This document shows, one piece after another, positions 51,365 to 61,102 of a DNA stretch of 64,000 nucleotides. The position numbers and the translations under genes are program-made. The notes beneath the pieces are model-generated. The model made no database searches. It had not been told where the DNA came from and worked only from the letters and a program-made list of their open reading frames with translations. Each line of letters starts with the position of its first letter. The stretch's first letter is position 1. Source of the DNA: Incumbomyces delicatus (Eukaryota > Ascomycota > Eurotiomycetes > Chaetothyriales > Trichomeriaceae); the NCBI GenBank assembly GCA_017655985.1, contig JACJVS010000002.1, positions 434,001-498,000 on the forward strand, written 5' to 3'.

Positions 51365-54300
51365 ATGAAGACCGAGATGAGATACACTTTTCAGACTTCT
51401 CCAGATCCTCAGACGCCCACCATCAAAACCTACGACCCAGATGATCGTGATGGTGATGACCTCTTTGAAGGAGAACCGGCGATGTGGGAGTACTCGCCTG
51501 AGGATCAAGACCAAGAATCGAGCGACGAACCCGACGAGCACCATGCTGAGTCCAAACGTGCTGAGGCTCGTCACCTCCAGGCTCTTACCGACCAGCTAGC
51601 CTACATATATGGAGAAAATACACCCATGCACGCTTGGGAAGATTATGATCGTAGCACGAGAGAAGAGAAATGGGACCCGCCGGGTTTGCGACTAAAACTT
51701 CTTGAAGGTGATCGACGGGCGATGATGAGCGGTGCGCTGAGGGACGATGAGATACACGAGGGCGCCACAGATCAAATCGTAGTCTCCGAAGCACAGACAG
51801 ATCCGGAACGCTATTTTAATAGAGAGTCGTCTAGCAGCAATGGTGAATTGCTGGAGTCGAGCATCGTTGACCTTCCATACGCCAAGCCTCAAAATGAATA
51901 CAGCATGAAAGACTTTAATTTGGTCAAGTCCACCATACCAACATTTCCGAACCAACCTCCTATACAAATCCAGAGACAGCCACTCTATACGACCCACGGG
52001 ATCGAACACATTACGGCGCAGCCTGACGAATATCGCAATAGTGAAGAGCACAATTCCTGTGCTCCCCGCTTGCCACTCCCGCTCTCGAATGCCCATCTAT
52101 CCAGGTCGGTTACTCCCACCGAGTCAGAGCTCGAGCGGGTGGACTTTGATTTCTTCAAAGTTGTGGAGCAACTCAAGTCGAAACATACTCGTGACGCCTT
52201 GCGCGAAATTGATCCAACCCTCTCGCAGCAAGATTTGTTCCGGATCTACCGTCGGATAATGTCATTGGAACAGAACTTCGATGAAGATGTGGAGGCTTTG
52301 AGAATGGAAGCGCGTCTTTTCGGTGTTCCAGGTTCTGTTGATCACTCCTCATGCTCTACTTTTGGACACGCCACTTCGCCCTCTCCCTGCGATGCACCGA
52401 GTTCGACGAGCGATCAGCGTAGGAGCAGCGCTAGGGAGTTCAGCAGGCTGAGTAGCTCGATTGCAGATACATCAGATGTAGAGCAACAGACGTTGAACGA
52501 TTCTACAATGCATGCTGCGCATTCATCGCTCATGCGCTCCAAGCCGTATCTAACAGAGATGACGCCTCTTGAAGTTCAAGGCCATCACCATTTGATTATT
52601 CCTCGGTCCCCTCAACGATCTCAATCCAGGGCAAGTGAAACGCGCTCTAATTATGGCAGCGATGTCATAGACCCTCATAGATTGACAGAAGCGGCTCCTG
52701 CGAAGAAAGAAGCGAACAGTCCTGTGTTGAGCCAACTGACGTGTCTGCCCTCTCAAAACAGTAATAGAGCCCACAGCCCATTCAGAGTTCCGAGCAAACC
52801 CGCAAGTTTCTCAACTCCAACTCGGGTTAGCACGATCAGGAGACCATTGGACTCGATAGATGTAGCAAGCACGACAGGCTCGCCAGGATCTGATCTTCTG
52901 CAAGTTCCAGTTCCCTCACGGCCGGACACACCGAGGCCATGGATTGCAGAGCAAAATGATCAAGGCTTGCTACAATTCAAGCCCGGTCCAATCCTACCGC
53001 CGGCAGATGCAATGGGTATTTTTGGCCTGTCAGCCGGTTCGCCATGTCCCTCTCTCGCACAGGCATCACGTATAGTGACGACGACTCATGATGCTACCGT
53101 AGAGACTTCATATTGCAGAAATGACTTGCTGGGATTTGCAAAGATGGCAGTGACCGCCCAAATACCAAACACTACACCTCCTCAATATCACCCCTTCGAC
53201 ATTCCACCACCGTCTCCTCGGCAAGACCCAGACATGAAGCTTACCGAAGATATAAAGCCAGGCGCTATTGACGGGGGAGGTCCCCACACTTATTCCGCTC
53301 AATACATTTCATGCATCGATAAACCATGGGAGAAATCTACATGCGCTGCGGATGAACAAGGTCATTTCGTCTCAAAGTCAGACTTAACCAATGTACATCT
53401 ACCAACAGTGCAATCTGTCCCTCTCACACATGCAGAAGTAGGACAACCCTTGAAGCGTCTCTCTGATCCCTTCGCAAGCGGTGCAAGCATGATCCCCTTA
53501 CCGACCGACCAAGACTCGCCTCTGCTGACGCCGCTCACCGACCTTGCGGGTAAAATATATCAATCGAGACAAGAACAGCGGAAAACCACAACCACGGCCA
53601 GCGCTCGACGCAATAAGCGAACTCCGACCGCCACGAAATCACGTGGAGCTAGCGCAAGACCCTCTGGAAACTCTAAGCTGGATACCACATCCGATGCCGG
53701 TTGTGCCTTGGCAGCGGAAAGTCGCGGAGGATTAAACTCTACCAAAACCAGTCTAAACCTGGGTGTCCAGGGTGATGATGTGAAGGTAACCAAAACAAGA
53801 GCGACTTCTCGAAAGATGAGCAACAAGATCCTACTGAAGAAGACGGAAAAGGCTGATGATCCGCCGAGAGTTCCGTCACTGCCGATAGATATGGACGTTG
53901 ATTTGCCCCTGCCCGAGCTTTCCATGGAGGGTCTTTCACACCATATTGACCCTCCCGAGCAGCGACGCGTGGTGAAGAAGAATGAAGCTTCAGGTGGAGG
54001 GGACGCAAGCTCGTCTTCAAAGGAAGACTTTCTTACAGCGAAGACGAAGATTAGCTCACACGCATGTGCGGCTCCAGCCAAGGAGGATATTACGTCGAAA
54101 GGTAGCAGCATCACAGGGACATCCGCGCGTAGAGCCAGATCTGGAACCAATGAATCAAAAGGCGAGCCTACGCCTAACTTGCCGAATGACAATATCAGTG
54201 CTGACGCCGCAGCAGCAACAGGCGCAAGCGCGGCGAAGACACCCAGCGGCCGTCGCTCCATGGTTCCAAGGACGCCGAGATCGCGCAAGGAAGGGACGGG

Positions 54301-54427
54301 CCTGTGTGCAACCGCAGACAGGCTTACGCCCCAGTCCGCCGCAAAGGGTAGTGATCGAGAAACGAACACCCCCCGGAGACGTTCGCCGAGGATCGCGAAG
54401 ATGAAGGGTGGAGAGGTGGGCCTTTGA
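51365..54427 (+). CDS. Large disordered hypothetical protein
   Basis: 1020 residues without an intron, from the ATG at 51365 (ATGATGAAGACC). I do not recognise it. Composition is Ser, Pro, Thr, Asp and Lys rich. Only 250-300 (VDFDFFKVVEQLKSKHTRDA, then ALREIDPTLSQQDLFRIYRR) looks folded and helical. The last 250 residues are basic with repeated SP/TP sites, such as TPSGRRSMVPRTPRSRK and TPRRRSPRIAKMK, which resemble kinase targets and nuclear signals. It is likely a nuclear scaffold or regulator. The frame has no competing coding signal on the opposite strand. Confidence 0.7.
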   Translation: MKTEMRYTFQTSPDPQTPTIKTYDPDDRDGDDLFEGEPAMWEYSPEDQDQESSDEPDEHHAESKRAEARHLQALTDQLAYIYGENTPMHAWEDYDRSTREEKWDPPGLRLKLLEGDRRAMMSGALRDDEIHEGATDQIVVSEAQTDPERYFNRESSSSNGELLESSIVDLPYAKPQNEYSMKDFNLVKSTIPTFPNQPPIQIQRQPLYTTHGIEHITAQPDEYRNSEEHNSCAPRLPLPLSNAHLSRSVTPTESELERVDFDFFKVVEQLKSKHTRDALREIDPTLSQQDLFRIYRRIMSLEQNFDEDVEALRMEARLFGVPGSVDHSSCSTFGHATSPSPCDAPSSTSDQRRSSAREFSRLSSSIADTSDVEQQTLNDSTMHAAHSSLMRSKPYLTEMTPLEVQGHHHLIIPRSPQRSQSRASETRSNYGSDVIDPHRLTEAAPAKKEANSPVLSQLTCLPSQNSNRAHSPFRVPSKPASFSTPTRVSTIRRPLDSIDVASTTGSPGSDLLQVPVPSRPDTPRPWIAEQNDQGLLQFKPGPILPPADAMGIFGLSAGSPCPSLAQASRIVTTTHDATVETSYCRNDLLGFAKMAVTAQIPNTTPPQYHPFDIPPPSPRQDPDMKLTEDIKPGAIDGGGPHTYSAQYISCIDKPWEKSTCAADEQGHFVSKSDLTNVHLPTVQSVPLTHAEVGQPLKRLSDPFASGASMIPLPTDQDSPLLTPLTDLAGKIYQSRQEQRKTTTTASARRNKRTPTATKSRGASARPSGNSKLDTTSDAGCALAAESRGGLNSTKTSLNLGVQGDDVKVTKTRATSRKMSNKILLKKTEKADDPPRVPSLPIDMDVDLPLPELSMEGLSHHIDPPEQRRVVKKNEASGGGDASSSSKEDFLTAKTKISSHACAAPAKEDITSKGSSITGTSARRARSGTNESKGEPTPNLPNDNISADAAAATGASAAKTPSGRRSMVPRTPRSRKEGTGLCATADRLTPQSAAKGSDRETNTPRRRSPRIAKMKGGEVGL

Positions 54428-55205
54428 CGGGATGCCTTTGGGCTTGGGGCTTGGTCGTTAGAATCAATCACCTCATTTCTCTGGATCCCCGACCTTGGAG
54501 CTGAAGCAGTACTTTGCGTAATCGGTCTCGTGCCCGTTGGTCTTGCGTGCTAGGGATGTAGACACAATTAATGACTTCTTTCTCCTTCTAAACCATCAAT
54601 CAAGAACTTGCTGAGACGAGTAAGTGAGCCAGCTTCCTCCTCCACTGTTTTATCTTTCTCGTTCTCTCTTCTATCTTCCGTCGTCTCGCATCCATCGACC
54701 CAGCCAAGGCGCACGCGGTATAAAATCCCATTCCCTCGCTTTTTCCCACTATTACCCCTCCCACAGTCTCACTTACTCTTTTTCCATTTCTTCGCCTTTT
54801 TCGCACTCTTCCGTCTGCCGAACACACTCCACGCAAGGTAGCTTTTCTCCCTTCTTATTGACCCACATATATTTATCCCGTATCCATCCATCTATCTGCC
54901 TGTGTATTTTTATGTCTGAACATCGCATCGTCAGCGCCTCCCATCTTCGTTGATTGGCAATTACTGGGGAGAAAGAAAGAAATAAGAGGAGAAAGGAACC
55001 ACCTAGGGGGAAGAGCAGAGCTCTTAGCGAAAATATCAACCAACACCGGACCAAAAGGTCGCTTGTTAGGAGAGAAAAACTCCTTGATGCGTAACATAAC
55101 AGAGCATAGCATAACATAACAGAGATGCAGACCGAGGCGGACAGGGGGTCGGTGGCGATGATGGCGATGAAGGGAGAGGCTGGCAGGCAGGCAGATGCGG
55201 TAGCG

Positions 55206-55231
55206 GTGTGTGTGTGTGTGCGCGCGCGCGT
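55206..55231. repeat. (GT)n-(GC)n dinucleotide run
   Basis: Alternating purine-pyrimidine tract of 26 bp, first GT then GC, able to form Z-DNA. Confidence 0.95.
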
Positions 55232-55340
55232 GATACACTAGGATTTTTGGAACACTGAACACTGAGCGCTGTAAAAACGCTGGATTGTACACTGTATCGG
55301 GGGAGGTCGTAGATTGTAGAGATGCTATCATATTTGGATA

Positions 55341-55369
55341 GCACTGCACTGCACTGCACTGCACTGCAC
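55341..55369. repeat. (GCACT)n pentanucleotide repeat
   Basis: Five perfect GCACT units plus a partial unit, followed by GCATA repeats to about 55400. Confidence 0.95.
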
Positions 55370-55506
55370 AGTACAGCATAGCATATCATAGCATAGCATG
55401 GCGTAGCGTATTATTCACGCAGACTGCGAGGGACCCTGCTCTCGCCTCGCCTCGCCTCTAATCTGTCACTCATCACCTGTTACCTGTTACCTGTTATCTC
55501 GAAAGC

Positions 55507-55562
55507 CCAATGCCAATGCCAATGCCAATGCCAATGCCAATGCTAATGCCAAAGCCAAAGCC
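55507..55562. repeat. (CCAATG)n hexanucleotide repeat
   Basis: About nine copies, the last ones diverged to CCAAAG. Its reverse strand reads as a Gly/Ile/Phe-rich peptide that is not a real gene. Confidence 0.93.
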
Positions 55563-57358
55563 CAAGGCCGAGCGCGCTAGATAGCCAGCCAGCCAGTTGC
55601 GCCCAACATAAAAATCCCAAAAAACCCAACTCCCTGAAATGGAATGGATGGAATTGGACCAAGACTTGTGTATGCGCAATGCAGTTTCATCCATGGAGGA
55701 AGACGAGGAAGGGGGGACGGAGGAGAGGAGGCGCGCGCCTGCTCGGACTAAAATGAGTGAGAGGGATGAGGTCCTCGTTGCGAGAGTTCGTGTATTTCGT
55801 GCGCTTTGCCGGTCATGATTCGGCGCGAAGAAAAAAAGAGAACGAGGAACGTATATTGACTCGACTCGACTCGACTCGAGGAGCGTCGAATCGAAACCGA
55901 GGCTGCTGTGCAAAATATTTTCCAAATGCCCGTGTTCCACTCTGGCATCTAGATTCTAGGGAGGGAGGTTATGTGTCGGCGTGAGAGTTTGTATGCTGCT
56001 GGAAAAAGAGGGAGGATGATAGATCAAGAGGAACACCTCCCCCCCCAGCCAGCCAGCCAGCCATAGAACTCCGACCGATCCGATACCAAAGACCCCATGC
56101 AGGTGCCCTACCTTGCCCTTACCTTCCGTCTTTGCAATTACGTCAGCTTGCATCATGGGTTCCACGAAATCAGAAAATACCATGCTTTCACCATAGTGAG
56201 GTGAACAAATGATGTGATTTTTCTTGGCCGGGGGGCATGGAGGAGGGGGGGAAAAGGGTCAAGTCGAGTTTTCCGCCTGGTCGACCCCCGTTTTCCGCCA
56301 GGTACGTCGGACATTAACTCTCCGCTAGCGTGAGGCTACTGATTTCCCGACGCAGACGACCCGCAGATTTTTTGGCCGTTCTCAGATGACAAGTCACGGG
56401 ATTTGATTTATCGGGGTTCCCGATGTGCTAAAATGGGGATTTTCTTTAATTATCCACATTATTATCCTCACGTCGTGGAGCTTCATGGTCACATGATCTC
56501 GGGAGGAGCTTCCGAGCCCGTGTCCAGGATGTTCGGACCCTGCCCCCTTTCGAACTAATTGAATTCTGTGGCTTCCAAAACACGGACTCTGGCATCGATT
56601 TTGCCAGTTCTGGGCAGTTCGTCCCGCTTGGCTAGCTTATCTGCGCGTGTTCGAATTGCGCCGAAATGTGCTTTAACCCGTAGCTCACTTTCTGGCTGGC
56701 AGCTATTATCAAAAAGTGTGTCAGATGCTGGGTGTTTCAAGCTGCGCCAAGTGACATAGGTGTTAGCTAGCAGATGTCATTAGTCGCAGCAATGCGATAT
56801 CGATGATTTTGAGTTCGGTCTTTCGTAGACGTTGCTTTTTGCTGGATTGAGGGTACAGACTTCTACTTTACTGCTCCCCACAGTACGGCATGCTGATCCA
56901 TTCGTTTCCCGCCTCATGCTCGATATCCGCAAAAAGCCCCAGAAATTTAGTCCTTCTCAGGCGCCGATGACAATGCCGATCGCAATGGCATTAGTGTCTG
57001 GAAAATCCTGACAACGTGAAAAGTGAGAATGGGTGGTTGTACTGCCCATCCCCAGGTCTGCAACTCGCCACTTAGTGAGCTTCTCGTTGAGCATTTAGAG
57101 AGTAACTTGGGCGAAACAGGGGACAACTCCACAACCATGTAGGCTTCGCCTCCGAGCTGCACCACACCATCCGGGCACGCATTTTTGCTAGCTATTTTCC
57201 CACAGTGCGCGGAGCAGAGTAGATCAGCAGGAAAGCCTGGGTTTTCCGTTTCGACACATCCTGAGACCAGATTGCTTCACGTGTGATTGCCATCTGCGAC
57301 TGGTAAACACACGTCAGGGTTCGCCGAACGCTCAGGTATTCGAACCGTAGCCCTATTC

Positions 57359-58995
57359 TCATGATCCATACGGGCCGAGGCCAAGATCGCTTATGCTCCA
57401 AGGTTGGGGCTCCGAAAGTTCATCGATTTTCTCCTCCACTGGACGGGCGAATTCGAATAGGAATTGCAGCATCCATCTGTCGAATCTAAATGATGTCTCT
57501 TGGCGCTTCTGGCACGCCTTGTGAAACTCTCTGAATCTTGCGAAACAGACGTCAAGCGTCGGCCAGAATTTTTGAAGTCGGGTCAAGATTTCGAAGTTTC
57601 TTTCCAGCCGAAATCGTGCAAGTTTGATTTGTGCATCTTCAGAGCTGAAGAGCAGAATGTGCAACTGCACCGTTGACGCGATGACCAACACGTGTCCCAC
57701 CATCGGGTAATACACCTCGCAGCCGGGGAATGAATAAGCTTTGTAAAGAATCTCGCACAATCCAGTGGCATGGGCTTTGCACTTACTGGCATAGTATGCA
57801 GCCTGCGAAATTTCATCGAAGGAATCCTCGTGAAGGTACTGGTAGTACAATAGCTGTCCGTAGTGATAGTAGCCTAGATATACTGCAACAAAGAAGTAAC
57901 CAAGGCCAAGATTTGCGTAGTGCTGTAAATTTTCTGTGGTGTCCTTAAGCTGGTCAGGCAGGTTCATATACCAGTCGTCTAGTTTGGAGGTTAGATGATC
58001 GACGCTGGAATTGAATTCGTAGCTGAGTGTTTGACTTGTTGCAGCGACCCGGTTCAGCTCTCCAATTTCGACAAGAATAGCATTAAGCTTGACCATCTGC
58101 GTCAACAAAGAAGCTGTTGATTCCTCCAGGAAAGTTGGGCTGGGCAGGTCATAGTTCTCGCGCCTCATCTCCAGAAACACAATCTCTTCCATTGGATAAG
58201 GTACGTCGTTTCGTGGGATGATGGAGCGAGGAAGCCGTATGCCATTTGAAGACCACACATCAATCATGCACAACGTCCACCAAATGCGAATATTGGTCTC
58301 TTGTTCTAGTCGGGTGGTAACGAGCATGTTTGGAAGATCAATTGCCATGGCCAACCGACATGCAACGCTGTAGTATAGGGACTCTGCCAGTGCCTCCCCT
58401 TCTGTGACCACATACGCGCCCAGCAGGACACAGGCCTGAATCGTGGCAACTGAAATATCTCGAATGTCCAGAAGGCGTTCGGCCTCTCTGGCATAAGGCC
58501 TCCCGCGCAGCCGCGGATCAATAGCTGAAAAGTAGGGATCGGTCGAAAATCTCGAAGAAAGGCTGATAATTGAGAGCAGAACCACTCGCGGAACAGCCCC
58601 ACTCCTCACATCTTCTATGAGGCTCGGTTTGTGAAATATAGAGTGAAATGTGTCATGGATGTACTGAAAGTAAAGATTGACAAGTTCCTCACACAGCACT
58701 TGGGGCGGCAAGCCAACCGAGGGAATGCTCGTCGTTGACCAGCGGGCAAGATCAGCATCATCATCGCCCGAAGTGGGGGATTGGGCAGGCCACGAAGGAG
58801 TATTGGTGGCACTTCCACTTTGAGTCGTAGTGAAAGAACACTGAACGTTACGCCCTGCGCAATAAACACATGCTTGACCGGGCCTGGTCACCTCGCATTT
58901 GCGGCGTCGATTGCTGAAAGTGGGGTTAGTCTATCAAGGCGGAAAACAGGGAGGATGACCTGCCGGCAAGCGACGCAAGCTGTGGGAGGTCGCAT
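57359..58995 (-). CDS. Zn2Cys6 transcription factor with fungal-specific domain
   Basis: 528 residues if exons are 58995-58964 and 58913-57359. The intron must be read as GC-AG (donor GCAGGT, branch GACTAAC, acceptor TTTCAG). Only this choice gives a perfect zinc cluster: C7, C10, C17, C26, C29, C36 (CVACRNRRRKC, then CVYCAGRNVQC). The GT donor 4 nt downstream breaks the frame. The rest is a fungal_trans domain: VNLYFQYIHDTFHSIFHKPS, YYSVACRLAMAIDLP and RIWWTLCMIDVWSS. A stop-free stretch of 17 codons precedes the ATG in frame, so a longer N-terminus cannot be excluded. It lies downstream of the alpha-galactosidase gene on the same strand; target genes are unknown. Confidence 0.75.
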
Positions 58996-59647
58996 TTCGT
59001 CAACCCGCTTTGGATCGTAAAGCGGACTGGGCTGCAACAGATTCGATTAAAGTAGCGGCTGAGCAGAGCGCATGTCCACATATTGCGCTTTGACACTTTT
59101 CGATTTCTGAACCATGGGCCAGCGGGTGATGTGGAGTAGTTACTAGACCGAACTCGTGGTGGTGCTCGGTACATCAGGATCGAGGGCTGCGGCACTTTAA
59201 ACCACGACTGGGGATATCACTTGGGCAACCCTTCAGATCGCCAACAATACACATTTGAATCGTGCCAGTCAAGGAGGTTGCATGAGGAATCATTGCGACC
59301 ATTGTGGAGACGGAAGAAATTTCTAGAGACGGAAGTCAATGTCAAAGCAGGATGTGCGGGAGCGGGTCCCGTTTCGTACCCGTGACCCCTTGAGCTATCT
59401 TTACTTGGAAACAGTCAATCGGTTCCTTTGATACCACGCTACAAAAGAGAATTTTTCTGGAGGAGCTCCTTCGATGGTGAGTTGATATCAGCCATAGTCA
59501 ACTCGCAAGAAAGTCTAGCTACGCGCTATCTGATAACGGCCCGATGGGCCATGGCTGCTACCCCAGAGCACTTTAGATGAGGATTTACTCGTCTCTATAT
59601 CTCTTCTAGAATGCCTTCAAATATATGCGATGGCATTTTACAGCCCC
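58996..59647. other. Intergenic, nothing seen
   Basis: Upstream of the Zn2Cys6 gene and downstream of the alpha-galactosidase. No recognisable feature. Confidence 0.55.
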
Positions 59648-61102
59648 TCACAACTCCTGCTTATGCATCGAGTAGCGGGTACTTCCTCCACCAAGGGGCC
59701 GCAGCCTATACATCTTCACACTGTGTCGTGGAACTTTGACAGACAGTTCTGGCTTCTTGGGCGAGATACTCCCAATCTGCTTGCCCATAAGGCGTTCATC
59801 ATTGTTTGCCAGCCCTTGTTTGTACGGTGTTTCTGTTACATTATACCATTCCTTCTGCTGTTCTTTGAAATCACGGGTCAAAATCCTCTCCGCTTGTCGT
59901 TCGTCCATTCTGTGTCCCCAAAGGTCGTAAATATCGTATTCTGCCTTGACGTGTGGTGCTGAACCCTCAGGGCCCTCGTGCACGAATATTTCGTTCAAAT
60001 CGGTTTTAATGGTCATATCCTCGTCGGCGGCATTCAAAAGTACAACCAGCTGGTCGTTCGGATAGAGAGGTCCAGACCAGATCTGAACCTCACCCTGTCC
60101 GTACTTGTCTTTCTTGACGTTGAGATCCTGTCGGACTCTCGTTGCCGTCCGTCCAATTGGGTCTTGACTGACCGCGATCACAGCTGGGTTGTTGAGAATA
60201 GTCAAAGTCTTTGCAGTCAACTCTCGCAGATCAGCGCCAATGAGCAGAGTCGACTTGAGAGCACACCACATTGAGAAGTGTGCAACGTACTCGTCATCGG
60301 TCATTCCTCCTTGACCAACCTCGAGCATGTCCAAATCATTCCAGCCGCCAGGAGCTCCTCGGTCAACATAGGGCGCAACCCGGTTGATAATGTTCATGAC
60401 TGAACATTGACTTCCTGGTGCAACGCAATGAGGATCTCCTGGGTCTGTACAAGAGCAAAGCGTGTCTGGTCGATTGAAATGATCGTAGATGTCTCCTGAA
60501 ACGCGCCAGGAATTAGCCAAAGACGTGCCCCAAGTATGCACATAGTCTTCGCCCCAGTTGCACAAGCTGTACAAAATTGGTCTGCCGGTCTTGTTCAACG
60601 CTTTGGACATGGCGTCGTATCGGTCATATGACAGCTTGGGAGTTCCGAAACGACCCATATGGTAGCAATTGTCATATTTGAAATAGTCAACACCCCACGA
60701 AGCGTACGAGGTGGCATCTTGCACTTCCCAATCCAAAGACCCTTCAAACCTGGCACAAGTCAACTCGCCAGCGCTCGAGTACATGCCGTAAAGGAAGCCC
60801 ATCTCGTGCAGCTTGTCGGAGATGTATTTCATTCCTTCAGGAAACTTGTCCTTGTTGGCCGTTATGTATCCATCTGCTCCTCTTGGACCTTGCCAACAGT
60901 CATCTAACACCACATAATTGTATCCCACGTCTCGAAGGCCACTGTCCAGCAGAACCTTTGAGGTGTCGAGAAGTAGATCTTGAGATACATCGCACCCGAG
61001 GGAGTTCCAGTTGTTCCACCCCATTGGAGGGGTTCTTGCAAGACCATTGTTCAAGGCCTGAATGGGTGCGACCAGCAAGGAGGAAACGAGAAGTGAAAGC
61101 AT
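59648..61102 (-). CDS. Alpha-galactosidase, glycoside hydrolase family 27, secreted
   Basis: 484 residues in one exon, starting at the ATG at 61102. A signal peptide (MLSLLVSSLLVAPIQA) precedes the mature LNNGLARTPPMGWNNWN, the standard GH27 N-terminus. Catalytic residues: nucleophile D144 in DYFKYDNC and acid/base D204 in SWRVSGDI. VVLDDCWQGP and CALKSTLLIGADLREL are further blocks. The enzyme removes terminal alpha-1,6 or alpha-1,3 galactose from galactomannan or raffinose-type sugars outside the cell. The paired cysteines LCSCTDPGDPHC probably form disulphides. There is no carbohydrate-binding module. Confidence 0.93.
   Translation of the reverse strand: MLSLLVSSLLVAPIQALNNGLARTPPMGWNNWNSLGCDVSQDLLLDTSKVLLDSGLRDVGYNYVVLDDCWQGPRGADGYITANKDKFPEGMKYISDKLHEMGFLYGMYSSAGELTCARFEGSLDWEVQDATSYASWGVDYFKYDNCYHMGRFGTPKLSYDRYDAMSKALNKTGRPILYSLCNWGEDYVHTWGTSLANSWRVSGDIYDHFNRPDTLCSCTDPGDPHCVAPGSQCSVMNIINRVAPYVDRGAPGGWNDLDMLEVGQGGMTDDEYVAHFSMWCALKSTLLIGADLRELTAKTLTILNNPAVIAVSQDPIGRTATRVRQDLNVKKDKYGQGEVQIWSGPLYPNDQLVVLLNAADEDMTIKTDLNEIFVHEGPEGSAPHVKAEYDIYDLWGHRMDERQAERILTRDFKEQQKEWYNVTETPYKQGLANNDERLMGKQIGSISPKKPELSVKVPRHSVKMYRLRPLGGGSTRYSMHKQEL

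Larger units (their letters stand above)
54428..57358. other. 2.9 kb gene-poor region rich in simple repeats
   Basis: No gene supported. CT-rich runs at 54635-54800 look like a leader, but no start codon in good context leads to a long frame. Simple repeats follow at 55206-55231, 55341-55369 and 55507-55562, and CAGC repeats at 56047-56062. Several G/C runs lie near 56235-56255. Confidence 0.6.

Noticed and set aside
53560..54471. Minus-strand frame of 303 codons
   Set aside because: Mirror of the basic, low-complexity end of the 1020-residue protein; no recognisable domain.
55066..55389. Frames with Cys/Ala/Val runs in the repeat-rich gap
   Set aside because: They only translate the GCACT and GT/GC simple repeats.
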